NCBI GenBank assembly: GCA_964429355.1
Contig: CAYSCH010000056.1
Span: 1-34,253, forward strand
Source: JAAYAY01 sp964429355
GTDB taxonomy: Bacteria; Planctomycetota; Planctomycetia; Pirellulales; Thermoguttaceae
Length of the DNA stretch: 34,253 bases
Reading direction: 5' to 3'
Both the position numbers and the translations under genes were made by a program. A model generated the notes under the pieces. The model saw only the letters and a program-made list of their open reading frames with translations, was not told where the DNA came from and made no database searches. This document shows, piece after piece, positions 1 through 8,495 of the stretch (within the stretch, counting starts at the first letter, position 1; each line of letters begins with the position of its first letter).

Positions 1-28
1 CGTATTATTGCTTGCCCACAGTCAACAG

Positions 29-460
29 CTACTCCAATTCATCCGAGGAATCGACGATCTTCAGATCGAACTGGAATCCCTCGTAGGTCTGGAGCAGTTC
101 GGCCAACTGGTCGAACGTGAGAAAGATGCCGTCCACCACGACGCCGCCATCGCTGATCCGCCCTCGCATTCGGTCGTGCGTCAGGGACAGCCGTCCCTGC
201 TCCTTCATCAGGTGACGGACAGAAAGCAGCTTTCGGATCCGCTTGCGAAGATCGCCAAGTGCTTGAAAAGGGTCCACCACAGAGAATGCCTGGAAGACAT
301 AACCGTCGTCACCTTCCACGTCTTCGGATGCGCACACGCCATATCCCAAAGGCACCGGATACTGCTCCAGCGTGAACTTCCGTGTCCGACCAGCAAAGTC
401 TGTGAACTCTTCGCTGCTCGGGAAGTCGGACGGAAGAGGTGAGCCGTTGCTCTTGGACAT
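29..460 (-). CDS. Hypothetical protein, 143 aa
   Basis: I do not recognise the function. The frame is open further upstream (to 580), but I chose the ATG at 460 because a strong GGAAAGGAG ribosome site lies about 8 bases before it, and because the upstream part has the look of non-coding sequence. The protein is soluble, with no signal peptide or membrane helix. Its last 35 residues, around DGIFLTFDQLAELLQTYEGF, form a compact helix-strand unit that resembles a C-terminal module seen in small accessory proteins; this is an impression only. The gene is divergent from the HD-domain gene at 561, so the 100 bases between them should hold both promoters. Moderately sure it is a real gene. Confidence 0.6.
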   Translation of the reverse strand: MSKSNGSPLPSDFPSSEEFTDFAGRTRKFTLEQYPVPLGYGVCASEDVEGDDGYVFQAFSVVDPFQALGDLRKRIRKLLSVRHLMKEQGRLSLTHDRMRGRISDGGVVVDGIFLTFDQLAELLQTYEGFQFDLKIVDSSDELE

Positions 461-560
461 ATCATGCTCCTTTCCAATCTGCTCGTACATTCTATCGGCT
501 GCTCGCAAATGAGTATAGAATCGGTGACAAGTCAAAACTCCGCCCCAATACCGACCGCCA

Positions 561-1076
561 ATGAATTTGACCATACCCACCGTCGTTCGTGCCGTTCTAG
601 CCGACTACGCCCTGCCGTGGGACGGAATTCACGGGGTGGGCCACTGGGCGAGAGTTCTGGGGAATGGGTTGCGACTGGCAGAGGTAACCAGAGCAGACGT
701 GGAGGTCGTCCAACTCTTTGCGGTCCTACACGACTCGAAGCGGCAAAACGAATCCAGCGACCTCGGGCATGGGATGCGAGGAGCGGAATTCGCCTCCCAG
801 CTACGTGGCACTGTCTTCGATGTTACCGACGCTCAGTTCGCCCTTCTTGTTCAAGCGTGTGCGGATCACACGAACGGCTTGACCGAGGCTGATATCACCA
901 TCCAAACCTGCTGGGACGCCGACCGATTGGACCTCGGACGGGTAGGAATGCGGCCTGAGCCCACGAAGCTCTGCACGGACGCCGCCAAACAACCAGAATT
1001 CATCAAGTGGGCCGATGGCCGGGCGGCGTTTGCGGTCGTGCCTGAGTTTATGCGGAGAGAATGGTTGCCCGAATAG
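561..1076 (+). CDS. HD-domain metal-dependent phosphohydrolase-like protein
   Basis: This 171-residue protein has the layout of a small HD-domain hydrolase. The first metal-binding histidine lies in GIHGVGHWARV (about residues 22-32), the His-Asp pair is in AVLHDSKR (about 54-61), a further His is in HGMRGAEFA, and ADHT plus CWDADRLDLGRVG (about 118-130) supply the last conserved His and Asp. HD proteins of this size usually cleave phosphate esters of nucleotides or nucleotide second messengers in the cytoplasm. The substrate here is unknown. It starts at ATG 561 and stands alone, divergent from the gene at 29-460. Family assignment is fairly sure; substrate is not. Confidence 0.8.
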   Translation: MNLTIPTVVRAVLADYALPWDGIHGVGHWARVLGNGLRLAEVTRADVEVVQLFAVLHDSKRQNESSDLGHGMRGAEFASQLRGTVFDVTDAQFALLVQACADHTNGLTEADITIQTCWDADRLDLGRVGMRPEPTKLCTDAAKQPEFIKWADGRAAFAVVPEFMRREWLPE

Positions 1077-1397
1077 ATGACGGGGTTGCCCCACCTGCTT
1101 GGAACAGGCGAGGGCAGAAGGCAATCACTCAGCCAAGGGTATCGTGACCTCACACAGCGGGTCATAGGGCAACGGATCGACCGATGCCCCAGCAACAATG
1201 TGGTACTTGGAAGGATTGGACGCAAGCCCCGGAGATCTCTCTATTGGGGGAGAGATAATGGTTTAGTAACGGCGCTGCCCATCATTGACAGACCAGTCCC
1301 AGCTCCAGACAATCATCCCTGGATCGTCCCGGCCTCGACTTCGGGGGCGTCCCGAGGCACCGGGGGCAGAATCAGCTTCTTCGTGAGGAGGTTCGTC
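1077..1397. other. Intergenic region with a small hairpin
   Basis: No gene is visible in these 321 bases, although the downstream reading frame stays open through them. A 7-bp inverted repeat (ATCTCTC at 1235-1241 with GAGAGAT at 1250-1256) could be the terminator of the HD gene or a leader element, but it has no T tract. Confidence 0.35.
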
Positions 1398-1967
1398 ATG
1401 ACTCGACTAATGGTTGCTCTAGCCTTCTTGGGACTTGTCGGTGTTCTGGCTGTTCCATCCGCCGTGGCTCAAGAGTTGACTGCCGATGACTACGTCCAGT
1501 TTTGGCGGCCTATCGTGGGAACATGGAAAGGAACGTTTGAAATTGACGGAAAGACCAATCCAATCACGTTCCACTTCAGAATCGCTCCGAACAAGAAGTG
1601 CATCCTACTCTACGACGACAGCGAAGGAGAGCCGGGGACGCAGCAACTGCAAGTGTATGACCCCATCGCCAAGCACGAGATAGCGTGGGGGGTTGACAAG
1701 GACGGAAATCGGCAGATTCAGAAGATCGTAATCGACGGAATGAAAAAGGGAATGAAAGCAGCCAAAGGGGTCGGCGGCTCGTGGGAATTACAGGTTTTTG
1801 ACAACGACGGAAAGACGACTACGACGACCTGCAAATGGTCATTTGCCGAATTGGATGAGACACATTCAGTGATGGTATGGAGTGATGTGAAGGAAGACGG
1901 TAACCCCAAGCCGGATACCAGGATGGCCCTAGAGCGGCAACCGGAAAGGAGCCGCCGAGGCCGCTAG
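1398..1967 (+). CDS. Exported lipocalin-like hypothetical protein
   Basis: The 189-residue product starts with a classical signal peptide: Met-Thr-Arg, a hydrophobic core (about residues 4-20) and an Ala-x-Ala type cleavage site near SAVAQE. The mature part begins with WRPIVGTWKGTFEIDGK, followed by alternating strands, which is the pattern of a single small beta-barrel like those of planctomycete secreted proteins related to DUF1579/lipocalin folds. Ligand or function is unknown. The start at ATG 1398 is preceded by GAGGAGG at good distance; the 107 codons that precede it in frame are not protein-like. It is likely periplasmic. Sure of export, less sure of fold. Confidence 0.75.
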   Translation: MTRLMVALAFLGLVGVLAVPSAVAQELTADDYVQFWRPIVGTWKGTFEIDGKTNPITFHFRIAPNKKCILLYDDSEGEPGTQQLQVYDPIAKHEIAWGVDKDGNRQIQKIVIDGMKKGMKAAKGVGGSWELQVFDNDGKTTTTTCKWSFAELDETHSVMVWSDVKEDGNPKPDTRMALERQPERSRRGR

Positions 1968-2138
1968 AAATCAATTCCACGAAGCATTGGTCGCCTGCTA
2001 ATTGTGGCGGTGAGCAGACCAAGGCAATTCATGATTTGCCTGCTACTTGAGAACCTCGATAGGATCGTGCTGACTCGCAGTGCGATTTGTCGGTTGGCAA
2101 GGGAGGCTACGTGCCCCGCTAATACCGCCCCAAGCCAC

Positions 2139-2792
2139 CTACGAAGGATACCCCTTCGTCACCGTCTCCGTATTCCTCGCCAGATCCAGCGACCGCCAAC
2201 AGTACCAGCTTGCTACCGAGGCGAAGGGTCGCCAAGGGGTGGCGATGGCGTGGCTCGTTGTCTTGTCTGGCAGATCGTCCAGGCCATATCGATCACGGAT
2301 AGCGGTCCTGACTCCCAGGTCGTTGTGCGGGAACACGTCGGGGCGGCCTAGCGAGAAGATCAGGAACATTTGCGCCGTCCACAGGCCAATCCCTTTGACC
2401 TGAGTGAGCGAGCCGACAACGCCTTCATCCGACAAGCGTCCGATCTGCCGTAGGTCCACCGTGCCGTCATTCACCTTGGCTGCCAAGTCGGCCACATAGG
2501 ACGCCTTTTGCGACGACAAGCCGACCGACCGCAATTCGTCAATCGTATACCGAGCAAGGCTTCCCGGTGCCAGACTATCGGCACCGACTAAATCCATGAG
2601 CCTCTTGCGGATTGCACGGGCGGCACTGGTCGAGATCTGCTGCGAAATGATGGACCGAACGAGCATGGTGAATCGGTCCCGCTCGAACCGCAGCGTGTAC
2701 GGCCCCACAGCGTCGATCATCGCCTTCATTACCGGGTCTGCCGCTCGGAGATGGCGACGTGCAGATTGGATCGTCTTCGGTGTCAATCGCAT
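2139..2792 (-). CDS. DNA-3-methyladenine glycosylase (HhH-GPD, AlkA type)
   Basis: This 217-residue enzyme should excise alkylated bases such as 3-methyladenine from DNA in base-excision repair. It carries the full HhH-GPD core: SIISQQISTSAARAI in the N-terminal helices, then the helix-hairpin-helix LTQVKGIGLWTAQMFLI (about 129-145), followed by RPDVFPHNDLGV, whose Asp (of DLG) is the catalytic acid of the family. The end, PWRPFASVASWYCWRSLD, is the usual family C terminus, so the gene is complete and of normal length. No strong ribosome site precedes ATG 2792. It stands alone, and is probably a housekeeping gene rather than part of the defence cluster. Confidence 0.9.
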   Translation of the reverse strand: MRLTPKTIQSARRHLRAADPVMKAMIDAVGPYTLRFERDRFTMLVRSIISQQISTSAARAIRKRLMDLVGADSLAPGSLARYTIDELRSVGLSSQKASYVADLAAKVNDGTVDLRQIGRLSDEGVVGSLTQVKGIGLWTAQMFLIFSLGRPDVFPHNDLGVRTAIRDRYGLDDLPDKTTSHAIATPWRPFASVASWYCWRSLDLARNTETVTKGYPS

Positions 2793-2997
2793 GGTGTTCG
2801 GTGTAGTCCAAGTGGCCCCCGTATCAGCATCTTGCGTAGTTGTCCGATGCGTGAGTGGGCACCGGCTTTATTAGTGCCTTCGCCGGTGCTATCATAGTCT
2901 CCAGACGGATCGACTGTATCAGATGGCCCATGGTTCAACAACAGTCGGTGGCATTATGACCAACTCTCCAAGTTCTGTCCACGATCTCAGACGGTGA

Positions 2998-3648
2998 TGG
3001 AAGCCACATAAGCTGCGGCTTCATGAACTCGATCCAGAGCATCCGACGCCAATACGTTTTCATCGGGCCTGTAGTTGGCTCCAACGGGTCGAGCAACTTC
3101 GTGAGGACAATGAACGAGATCTCGCTCTTCTCGGACAGTGGATCGCTTTGAATGCCCTTTACGGTCAATGGGATGAAGATGTCAGGGAACCCGTGGCCGA
3201 CCACGCATGCCTGAGAATCTTCTTCGACAGGATTCTGGCTCTGGATGCTAATGAGCAAGTCAAAGGTGTGTTGATTCAGCAGAAGAAGCTGATCATGTCG
3301 ATCTTCGAGGACGAGTATCTCAGCCGGTTCTTTTGGCAGGAGCCCGGTGCCAAACGTGCTGGGCAGTCAAAGAAGGTGAAGTACGATGCTCAAACATGGT
3401 ATCAGCAGGGCAACCGGACGCTCCTGTTGGACCGGCTCGTTGAGCGGATTTACCTTCTACGATGCCAGTTGGTCCATGGAGCCTCGACCTACAATAGCTC
3501 GCTGAACCGGGTGTCGCTTGGGAGGTGCATCACGATGATGGGGCACCTGTTGCCCGCAATTCTCCTTGTGTGGATCGACCACGGTGCTGATGAGGACTGG
3601 GGGACGATGTGCTATCCACCGCAGCATGGTGCTGCGGTAAGGCCGTAG
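2998..3648 (+). CDS. HEPN-like protein, 5' end missing or start unusual
   Basis: Coding character begins well before the only conventional in-frame start (TTG 3148). The frame from 2998 reads KPHKLRLHELDPE and then WLQRVEQLREDNERDLALL leading into GQWIALNALYGQWDED, which is convincing protein. In that stretch there is no ATG, GTG or TTG; an in-frame TGA lies at 2995 and a CTG at 3013. The C-terminal part contains RIYLLRCQLVHGAS, where Arg-4 residues-His matches the RX4H active motif of HEPN RNases (as in ApeA-like proteins). HEPN proteins commonly act as RNA-cutting toxins or defence effectors. Either the start is a CTG, or a frameshift/mutation near 2995 has detached the first codons. Coding is clear; whether it is functional is not. 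Confidence 0.6.
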   Translation, partial: WKPHKLRLHELDPEHPTPIRFHRACSWLQRVEQLREDNERDLALLGQWIALNALYGQWDEDVREPVADHACLRIFFDRILALDANEQVKGVLIQQKKLIMSIFEDEYLSRFFWQEPGAKRAGQSKKVKYDAQTWYQQGNRTLLLDRLVERIYLLRCQLVHGASTYNSSLNRVSLGRCITMMGHLLPAILLVWIDHGADEDWGTMCYPPQHGAAVRP

Positions 3649-4200
3649 ACGGCAGGCCAGTAAGGCATTGGCATTATCCTACGACCCAGCAGCATCGTAT
3701 AGCGTTGCTGCCGAGTGGGCCGATGAGCAAACGGAGTCGGCTAACGGAGAGGTGTGAGCAAGGACATGCTCGGCACCTGGGACCGGATTGGCGGCGTGAC
3801 CGGTAGCCCAAACCAACCCGACCAAGCTAGCCCATCTCGTTGATCAGCAATTCTTCTGCGATCACCTCTTGACAACTCGTGTGCAAGCTGCTTCAATGCG
3901 GTCACTCTCGGCGACGGGGAGTGGTTGCTCCCTTCGTAACACCTCTGTGAATCTTAGTGGGTTTTTTTTGATTCTTGAAGAAAGTCAGGTTTCACAAAAT
4001 CCTGCATTCCAAAAAGAATTGCGAAATTCAAACATATTGCGGAATTCAAAACTTTCTGAAATAGCCCAGTTTTCTCGCAAATTCTGCAATATTCGAGTGG
4101 AATAAACTGCAATCTCAGTTGCTCAGCGGGGGAGACCGATGACTCGATTCCCGGCCACCCAAGTGTCCAGTAACTCGCATCTCATTCTCGTGCTGCGACT
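3649..4200. other. Non-coding region, AT-rich in part, with a short direct repeat
   Basis: No convincing gene. The stretch around 3960-4105 is distinctly AT-rich compared with its surroundings. It holds two near-identical 15-mers, ATTGCGAAATTCAAA at 4018-4032 and ATTGCGGAATTCAAA at 4036-4050 (one mismatch, 18-base period). They could be a protein-binding site, but there are only two copies. Confidence 0.4.
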
Positions 4201-4226
4201 TCCAGGAAGCTGACGACAATCAGCCG

Positions 4227-4232
4227 TATAAT
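4227..4232 (+). promoter_or_regulatory. Possible -10 box (TATAAT)
   Basis: A perfect TATAAT lies here, just ahead of the hairpin-plus-terminator unit at 4237-4320. I see no good TTGACA at 17 bases upstream (AGGAAG stands there), so the promoter call rests on the -10 match and the position only. Confidence 0.3.
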
Positions 4233-4236
4233 GGGA

Positions 4237-4320
4237 GCAAACACGCCCAAGGGGCGTTTGCGGTAAATAGAATCTAAAACAAGTTGAAGGCCGAAGAAAA
4301 ATGTTTTCTTCGGCCTTCTT
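4237..4320 (+). ncRNA. Candidate small RNA, about 80 nt
   Basis: Downstream of a TATAAT there is a first hairpin at 4237-4261 (GCAAA, a CA bulge, CGCCC, loop AAG, GGGCGTTTGC), a single-stranded A-rich linker (about 4262-4285), and then the strong terminator hairpin at 4286-4318. No open reading frame of note lies between. Promoter-like box, internal hairpin, linker and terminator in 90 bases is the build of a small non-coding RNA. It sits upstream of the GTPase/DUF2325 pair and could belong to that system or be unrelated. Inference from structure only. Confidence 0.4.
4286..4318 (+). terminator. Strong intrinsic terminator, probably bidirectional
   Basis: A perfect 15-bp stem (GAAGGCCGAAGAAAA at 4286-4300 and its complement at 4304-4318) closes a 3-base loop. 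The T-run side continues TTATTTAT, and the opposite strand has a matching AAAA/TTTT arrangement, so it could stop transcription in both directions. Confidence 0.8.
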
Positions 4321-4509
4321 ATTTATAGAGAAACTAGTGTAAACACATTAACATAATCTTTAATTCAAAGAAACTTGGGAATGCAAACAAACTGTGAGTG
4401 AAAGAAATTGCGAAAAAGAAAAAACGATTTCATGAACGGATGATCTGAAATCGTCCTGCCAAGGGACGTAACACGACGTTGGCGTTCCCTTGATTTCGAT
4501 AAGTGACGT

Positions 4510-4725
4510 TCTTTGACAATTCGGTGAACACGAAAGGCTCTGGTGTGGAGACGGGCGGAGACGATCCCAGCAGTGGGGCGAACCGACTCCATCCCGTAAC
4601 ACCTTGCAGGGTTAGTTCCCCAGCATAGCCAGGCCGCAGTTTGATCCCCCGTCGATTTGGGGGGGAGTTATTTCTTGAAGCCCCGTAAATCCGGGGAGTT
4701 TGCGGTATCGCATATAGCACCGCCG
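4510..4725 (+). ncRNA. Candidate structured leader RNA upstream of the GTPase gene
   Basis: Several helices can be read directly. GGTGT (4542-4546) and ACGGG (4551-4555) pair with ACACC (4599-4603) and CCCGT (4593-4597); inside this, GGAG (4557-4560) pairs with CTCC (4587-4590), and CCCA/TGGG (4566-4569, 4574-4577) closes the tip. Further on are CCCCC/GGGGG (4646-4665), CCCCG/CGGGG (4681-4696) and GCGGT/ACCGC (4702-4723). No known riboswitch or retron RNA is recognised. It may be a leader of the GTPase gene at 4773, or an independent RNA. Confidence 0.4.
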
Positions 4726-4772
4726 TTTGTCCAGATTCCTACCCGTTTGCGTGAAATGAAAGGAAACGAATC

Positions 4773-6818
4773 ATGAGCAGAAACGAATGTCGAGTCCCGG
4801 AACCCCGAGACAGTTGGATTCAGAGAGAGCGTGTCCTTCCGTTGCCCTCCAAAGAGGAGGGCTATGCCAGAGTATTGCTTGTGGGCACGACGGGGGGAGG
4901 AAAGACCACGGTGGTTCGGCAATTGCTGGGGACCGACCCAAATAGGGAGCGGTTCCCATCAACCTCACCCAACAAGACCACGGTCTGTGACATTGAGATC
5001 ATTGTTGGAGGTGACGATTTCCAGGCCGCCGTCTCGTTCATGAGCCGTGAGCAGGCTCGCAGCTATATCTCCGAGTGTGTTCTGTCGGCTGTGGCTGCCG
5101 CCCTGGAGGACAAGTCGAAGGAAGAGGTTGTTGGGCGTCTGATGACGGACGCAGACCAACAGTTCCGTCTCAGCTATATCCTGGGATCACCAGACTTGGT
5201 GCTAGATGACCCCGCAGACGAGTCGTTAGAGGATGAAGATGAGGAGCGTTCCAGCTTGGACGAAGTGGAGATTACACGGGAGCAGCAGCAACAGCTTGCC
5301 GACAAGATCTCGGAGTTCTTGGACAAGGTGTCTTGTCTGGCCGGTGACTTGAAAGACGCACTCGTCAGCATCGCCAATGATGTCGATGTCGATCTTGACG
5401 GAGCAACACAGGGAGAACGTGCCGCCCTCCTGGAGCTTGTCGAAGAGGAGTTGTCGAAGAACCCTGGGTTCCACGAGCTTGTGGATGAGATTCTGTGCGA
5501 GGTGGAAGCTCGATTTGACTGGATCACCAGTGGAGAGCTTGAGCTTGGAACTGATGAATGGCCGATCCTGTGGACGCACACGAGTCAGGACCGTGCGGAG
5601 TTCATCAAAGCTGTGAATCAGTTCTCCAGCAACTACGCCCCCAATTACGGACGGCTGTTGACGCCTTTGGTGGATGGGATAAGGGTACGAGGCCCGTTTG
5701 AAGCTCCCTGGCAGGATGGGGATTTCCAGAAGATTGTGCTACTTGACGGACAAGGGATCGGTCACGTTGCTGAGTCGGGAGCGAGTATCTCGACGAGGAC
5801 CACTAAACGGTTTCAGATTGCGGATGCAATCCTCCTTGTTGAGAGTGCCACCCAGCCCATGCAGGCAGCTTCGATGTCTGTCCTTCGCACGGTCGTCACC
5901 AGTGGGTATGTGTCGAAGCTCATTATGGCATTCACTCACATGGATGCAGTGAATGGTGACAATCTACGAGGTTTCCGTGGGAAGAGGGCCCACGTCCTCG
6001 AATCGTTCAACAATGCTGCCCAGGCTATTGGCAAGGATTTGGGGCGGGAAGCCGTATACTCGCTCGATGCCCTCACGGCAGACCGCATCGTATTCCTGTC
6101 GAACATCCAGGCGACCTTGCCGGAGGATGCGAGACGCACTCGCAGCGAACTCAATCGGCTTCTGAGGGCGATCGAATCCGCCATCGAGCCACCAAAGCCC
6201 GTCGAATACCATCCGGTCTACGACCTGAACAACTTGGTCGCTGCGATGCAAAAGGCGACCCACGAGTTCCATGTTCGATGGAAGGCCATCCTCCAGATCA
6301 GGTTCTCCTCGAACGTCGATCCAGAACCGTGGCAAAGGATCAAGGCCCTGACAAGAAGAGTTGCCGAATTCGGATGGGACGAATTCAAACACCTTCGTCC
6401 CGTTGCTGATCTCATTCAGTGCTTGCAGTATACGATCAGCGAGTTCCTGGCGAATCCAGTTGGTTGGACGCCTGAGGCACCACCCGCAGATGCTCCCGAA
6501 CAGCGGATACAGGCAACAAATGCAATCAGGATGCATGTTGCAGCGAGACTCTACGATTTCTCGAAACGCCGACTGATCGATGAGAGGAAGAGCGGTTGGG
6601 TCGAAGCCTACGGGCATCGGGGCATAGGCTCGACTCGGGATCGTGCGGAAGACTTGAACGACCTCTACGAATCTGCCGCACCAATTCCCAACGAGATGCC
6701 CGGCCCCGATGCCAAAGAGTTCATCCTGGAAGTGCGAGAGCTTGTGGCTGAATCGATTGTCGAAGGTGGCGGAGGACTCCTTGACTCAGATCAGCGATCT
6801 GTGCCTTCCGCTGGATAG
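4773..6818 (+). CDS. Large GTPase with dynamin/septin-like P-loop, defence-type
   Basis: The 681-residue protein has G1 at residues 38-46 (GTTGGGKTT), a plausible G3 around residue 325 (LLDGQG, the DxxG aspartate present) and G4 in FTHMD around residue 387-391 (an imperfect N/TKxD). Between G1 and G3 is an unusually long insert with a strongly acidic patch (DDPADESLEDEDEE) and helices. The C-terminal 230 residues are helical. Such P-loop GTPases with large inserts occur in defence islands; the target is not known. ATG 4773 follows AAAGGAAACGAATC. It probably shares a transcript with the DUF2325 gene 110 bases downstream. Nucleotide binding is nearly certain; GTP versus ATP and a role in immunity are inference. 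Confidence 0.75.
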   Translation: MSRNECRVPEPRDSWIQRERVLPLPSKEEGYARVLLVGTTGGGKTTVVRQLLGTDPNRERFPSTSPNKTTVCDIEIIVGGDDFQAAVSFMSREQARSYISECVLSAVAAALEDKSKEEVVGRLMTDADQQFRLSYILGSPDLVLDDPADESLEDEDEERSSLDEVEITREQQQQLADKISEFLDKVSCLAGDLKDALVSIANDVDVDLDGATQGERAALLELVEEELSKNPGFHELVDEILCEVEARFDWITSGELELGTDEWPILWTHTSQDRAEFIKAVNQFSSNYAPNYGRLLTPLVDGIRVRGPFEAPWQDGDFQKIVLLDGQGIGHVAESGASISTRTTKRFQIADAILLVESATQPMQAASMSVLRTVVTSGYVSKLIMAFTHMDAVNGDNLRGFRGKRAHVLESFNNAAQAIGKDLGREAVYSLDALTADRIVFLSNIQATLPEDARRTRSELNRLLRAIESAIEPPKPVEYHPVYDLNNLVAAMQKATHEFHVRWKAILQIRFSSNVDPEPWQRIKALTRRVAEFGWDEFKHLRPVADLIQCLQYTISEFLANPVGWTPEAPPADAPEQRIQATNAIRMHVAARLYDFSKRRLIDERKSGWVEAYGHRGIGSTRDRAEDLNDLYESAAPIPNEMPGPDAKEFILEVRELVAESIVEGGGGLLDSDQRSVPSAG

Positions 6819-6829
6819 GCTTCACAAGT

Positions 6830-6862
6830 GCCACCTGCTGGTTCGCAAGACCAGCAGGTGGC
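6830..6862 (+). terminator. 13-bp hairpin between the GTPase and DUF2325 genes
   Basis: GCCACCTGCTGGT (6830-6842) and its exact complement (6850-6862) flank a 7-base loop. No T tract follows, so it may be an attenuator or RNA-processing/stability element that sets the ratio of the two proteins rather than a full terminator. Confidence 0.5.
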
Positions 6863-6928
6863 CCAATCTCTTGTGCTGCTCAACGTTCTGAACCATATTC
6901 GAACCCCGTTCTATACAGGAGTGTCCCG

Positions 6929-8428
6929 ATGTCCCAAGTGCATATTGATCTCCCGGTAGCCCTGTGGAATCGTATCGTGATTCTGGCAAATCAGGACGCC
7001 GAACTGCGAGTACACTTGCGTAATCTTTCATTGGCGGCCCTCACCGCCACCGAAGTGCAGAGACAAGCTTCCGAGGAAGAGCAGTCGAGTCACCAAGACG
7101 TTCCAGCGACCGCCTCGGCTGCGACAGTGCAAGAAGTGGCCGGTTCAACAAGGCTGCCCGAGTTGACGCTGGGCAGATCCGTTTCCCCTGTTAAAAAAGG
7201 GCCACTCAACCATCTGGTCCCGAGGGAAACCGACTTCACCGTCATCGAGTCACGCTGCCGATTGAAAGCTGAAGGAGCACGTTGGGCTGCCACCCGTCGC
7301 CGTATGCTGGCCGAAGGTGCAGACTTTTACACTGAGGTCGATCCCGTGGATCGGAACATCTTTGAGAAGGCGAATAAGTTCCCGGACTGTTTCCTGTGGA
7401 TGTGCCATCCCAGTGGTCCATCGCCTGCCAGCTTGAGCCTGTACGAGGAGCTAGCCGACTGCTTCGATGTTCTAGCCGATGCTGTGTCCCTCATAAAGCA
7501 GATCTTGGATGAATCCAAGAACGGGCAACGTGAGTTTGAGCAAGCCTTGGACCTTTTGGCGGAGGCTCAATCAGCCGTGCGAATCGCTATCGTCAACATT
7601 GAAGGGAATCCCGACACCGACCAGTGTGAAGTGTTCCACTGGTTGCGAAGAACTGCCTACGAACAGCAGATCCTCATTCAGCGGTACATGAAGCTGAATG
7701 ACCCCGCTGATCCATCGCAAGTGTCGGAGCTTGCCGAGCGGATTGAGGCGATGGACGAATCGGTACAGCAAGCTCGACAACGAGCCCGACAGCAGAAGAA
7801 GCTGCTGGGAAAGATCAGACACAAGACCTCTTTGATTGCCAGTGATCCCGACAACAGCTACGAGCATTGGAGGATACTTGTAGCCACGGTCGATGTACTC
7901 GTGAGCGACGGATTGCCGCCTAGCAACCTGGAGCTTCGGGAATCGCTTCTGCCGGTCATCGACAACATTCCCGATCTCTCGGAAATCCCACAGGGCTTTC
8001 AGTTGGTGCTTCGGGAAATCGACCGGTTCATGGCCTCCTGCCCCCCACCCGAGAGTCCCGCCGTCACACCGCCGAGTCAGGAAGTGCTGAAGACTGCTAG
8101 ACTTCTGAACGGTCGGGCTATGGTGTTGATCGGCGGGCACCGCCGCCTTGGAGCCGCACGGGCACTCAAGGAGGCGTTCGGACTTTCGGAGTTACTGTGG
8201 ATTGAAACTCAGGAACACGAATCCATCGACCGCTTTGAGTCCTATGTGGCTCGTTCGGATGTGGCCGTGGTACTCCTGGCGATCCGCTGGTCAAGCCATT
8301 CGTTTGGTGAAGTCGGTGATTTCTGCGACAAATATGACAAGCCTCTTGTTCGTCTGCCTCGGGGCTATAATCCGAATCAGGTTGCGGCACAAATCTTGAG
8401 TCAGTGCAGCGACCGGTTGGGGCAATGA
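6929..8428 (+). CDS. DUF2325-like C-terminal domain protein, 499 aa
   Basis: The last 110 residues (about 388-499) fit the DUF2325 pattern: a strand and glycine turn (AMVLIGGHRRLGAARALKEA), then a second strand/helix unit with SDVAVVLLAIRWSSHSFGEV, and a final DKPLVRLPRGYNPNQVAAQI. This is a small Rossmann-like alpha/beta domain found repeatedly in accessory and defence loci, of unproven function. The first 100 residues are low-complexity and polar, the middle is helical with a likely coiled coil (about 265-300). It starts at ATG 6929, preceded by TACAGGAGTGTCCCG. It is the partner of the GTPase gene upstream. Domain call fairly sure; role unknown. Confidence 0.7.
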   Translation: MSQVHIDLPVALWNRIVILANQDAELRVHLRNLSLAALTATEVQRQASEEEQSSHQDVPATASAATVQEVAGSTRLPELTLGRSVSPVKKGPLNHLVPRETDFTVIESRCRLKAEGARWAATRRRMLAEGADFYTEVDPVDRNIFEKANKFPDCFLWMCHPSGPSPASLSLYEELADCFDVLADAVSLIKQILDESKNGQREFEQALDLLAEAQSAVRIAIVNIEGNPDTDQCEVFHWLRRTAYEQQILIQRYMKLNDPADPSQVSELAERIEAMDESVQQARQRARQQKKLLGKIRHKTSLIASDPDNSYEHWRILVATVDVLVSDGLPPSNLELRESLLPVIDNIPDLSEIPQGFQLVLREIDRFMASCPPPESPAVTPPSQEVLKTARLLNGRAMVLIGGHRRLGAARALKEAFGLSELLWIETQEHESIDRFESYVARSDVAVVLLAIRWSSHSFGEVGDFCDKYDKPLVRLPRGYNPNQVAAQILSQCSDRLGQ

Positions 8429-8495
8429 AGCGGCTAAGTTTGTTGCGGCATGGAAGCATCGGCTTCGACGGCAAGCTATTGCGGGGTTATAGACC

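Noticed and set aside
4018..4050. Two 15-mers with 18-base period, considered as a CRISPR or iteron array
   Set aside because: Only two copies, no further units, no cas or replication genes nearby.
4125..4170. tRNA 3'-end-like sequence (CGATTCCCGGCCACCCA)
   Set aside because: The T-loop-like part has no matching 5' stem, and no D or anticodon arm can be drawn upstream. It is not a tRNA and too weak for an att site without a partner copy.
4430..4720. 96-codon minus-strand frame in the leader region
   Set aside because: No ribosome site and overlaps the folded-RNA-like region; base pairing explains the sequence better than coding.
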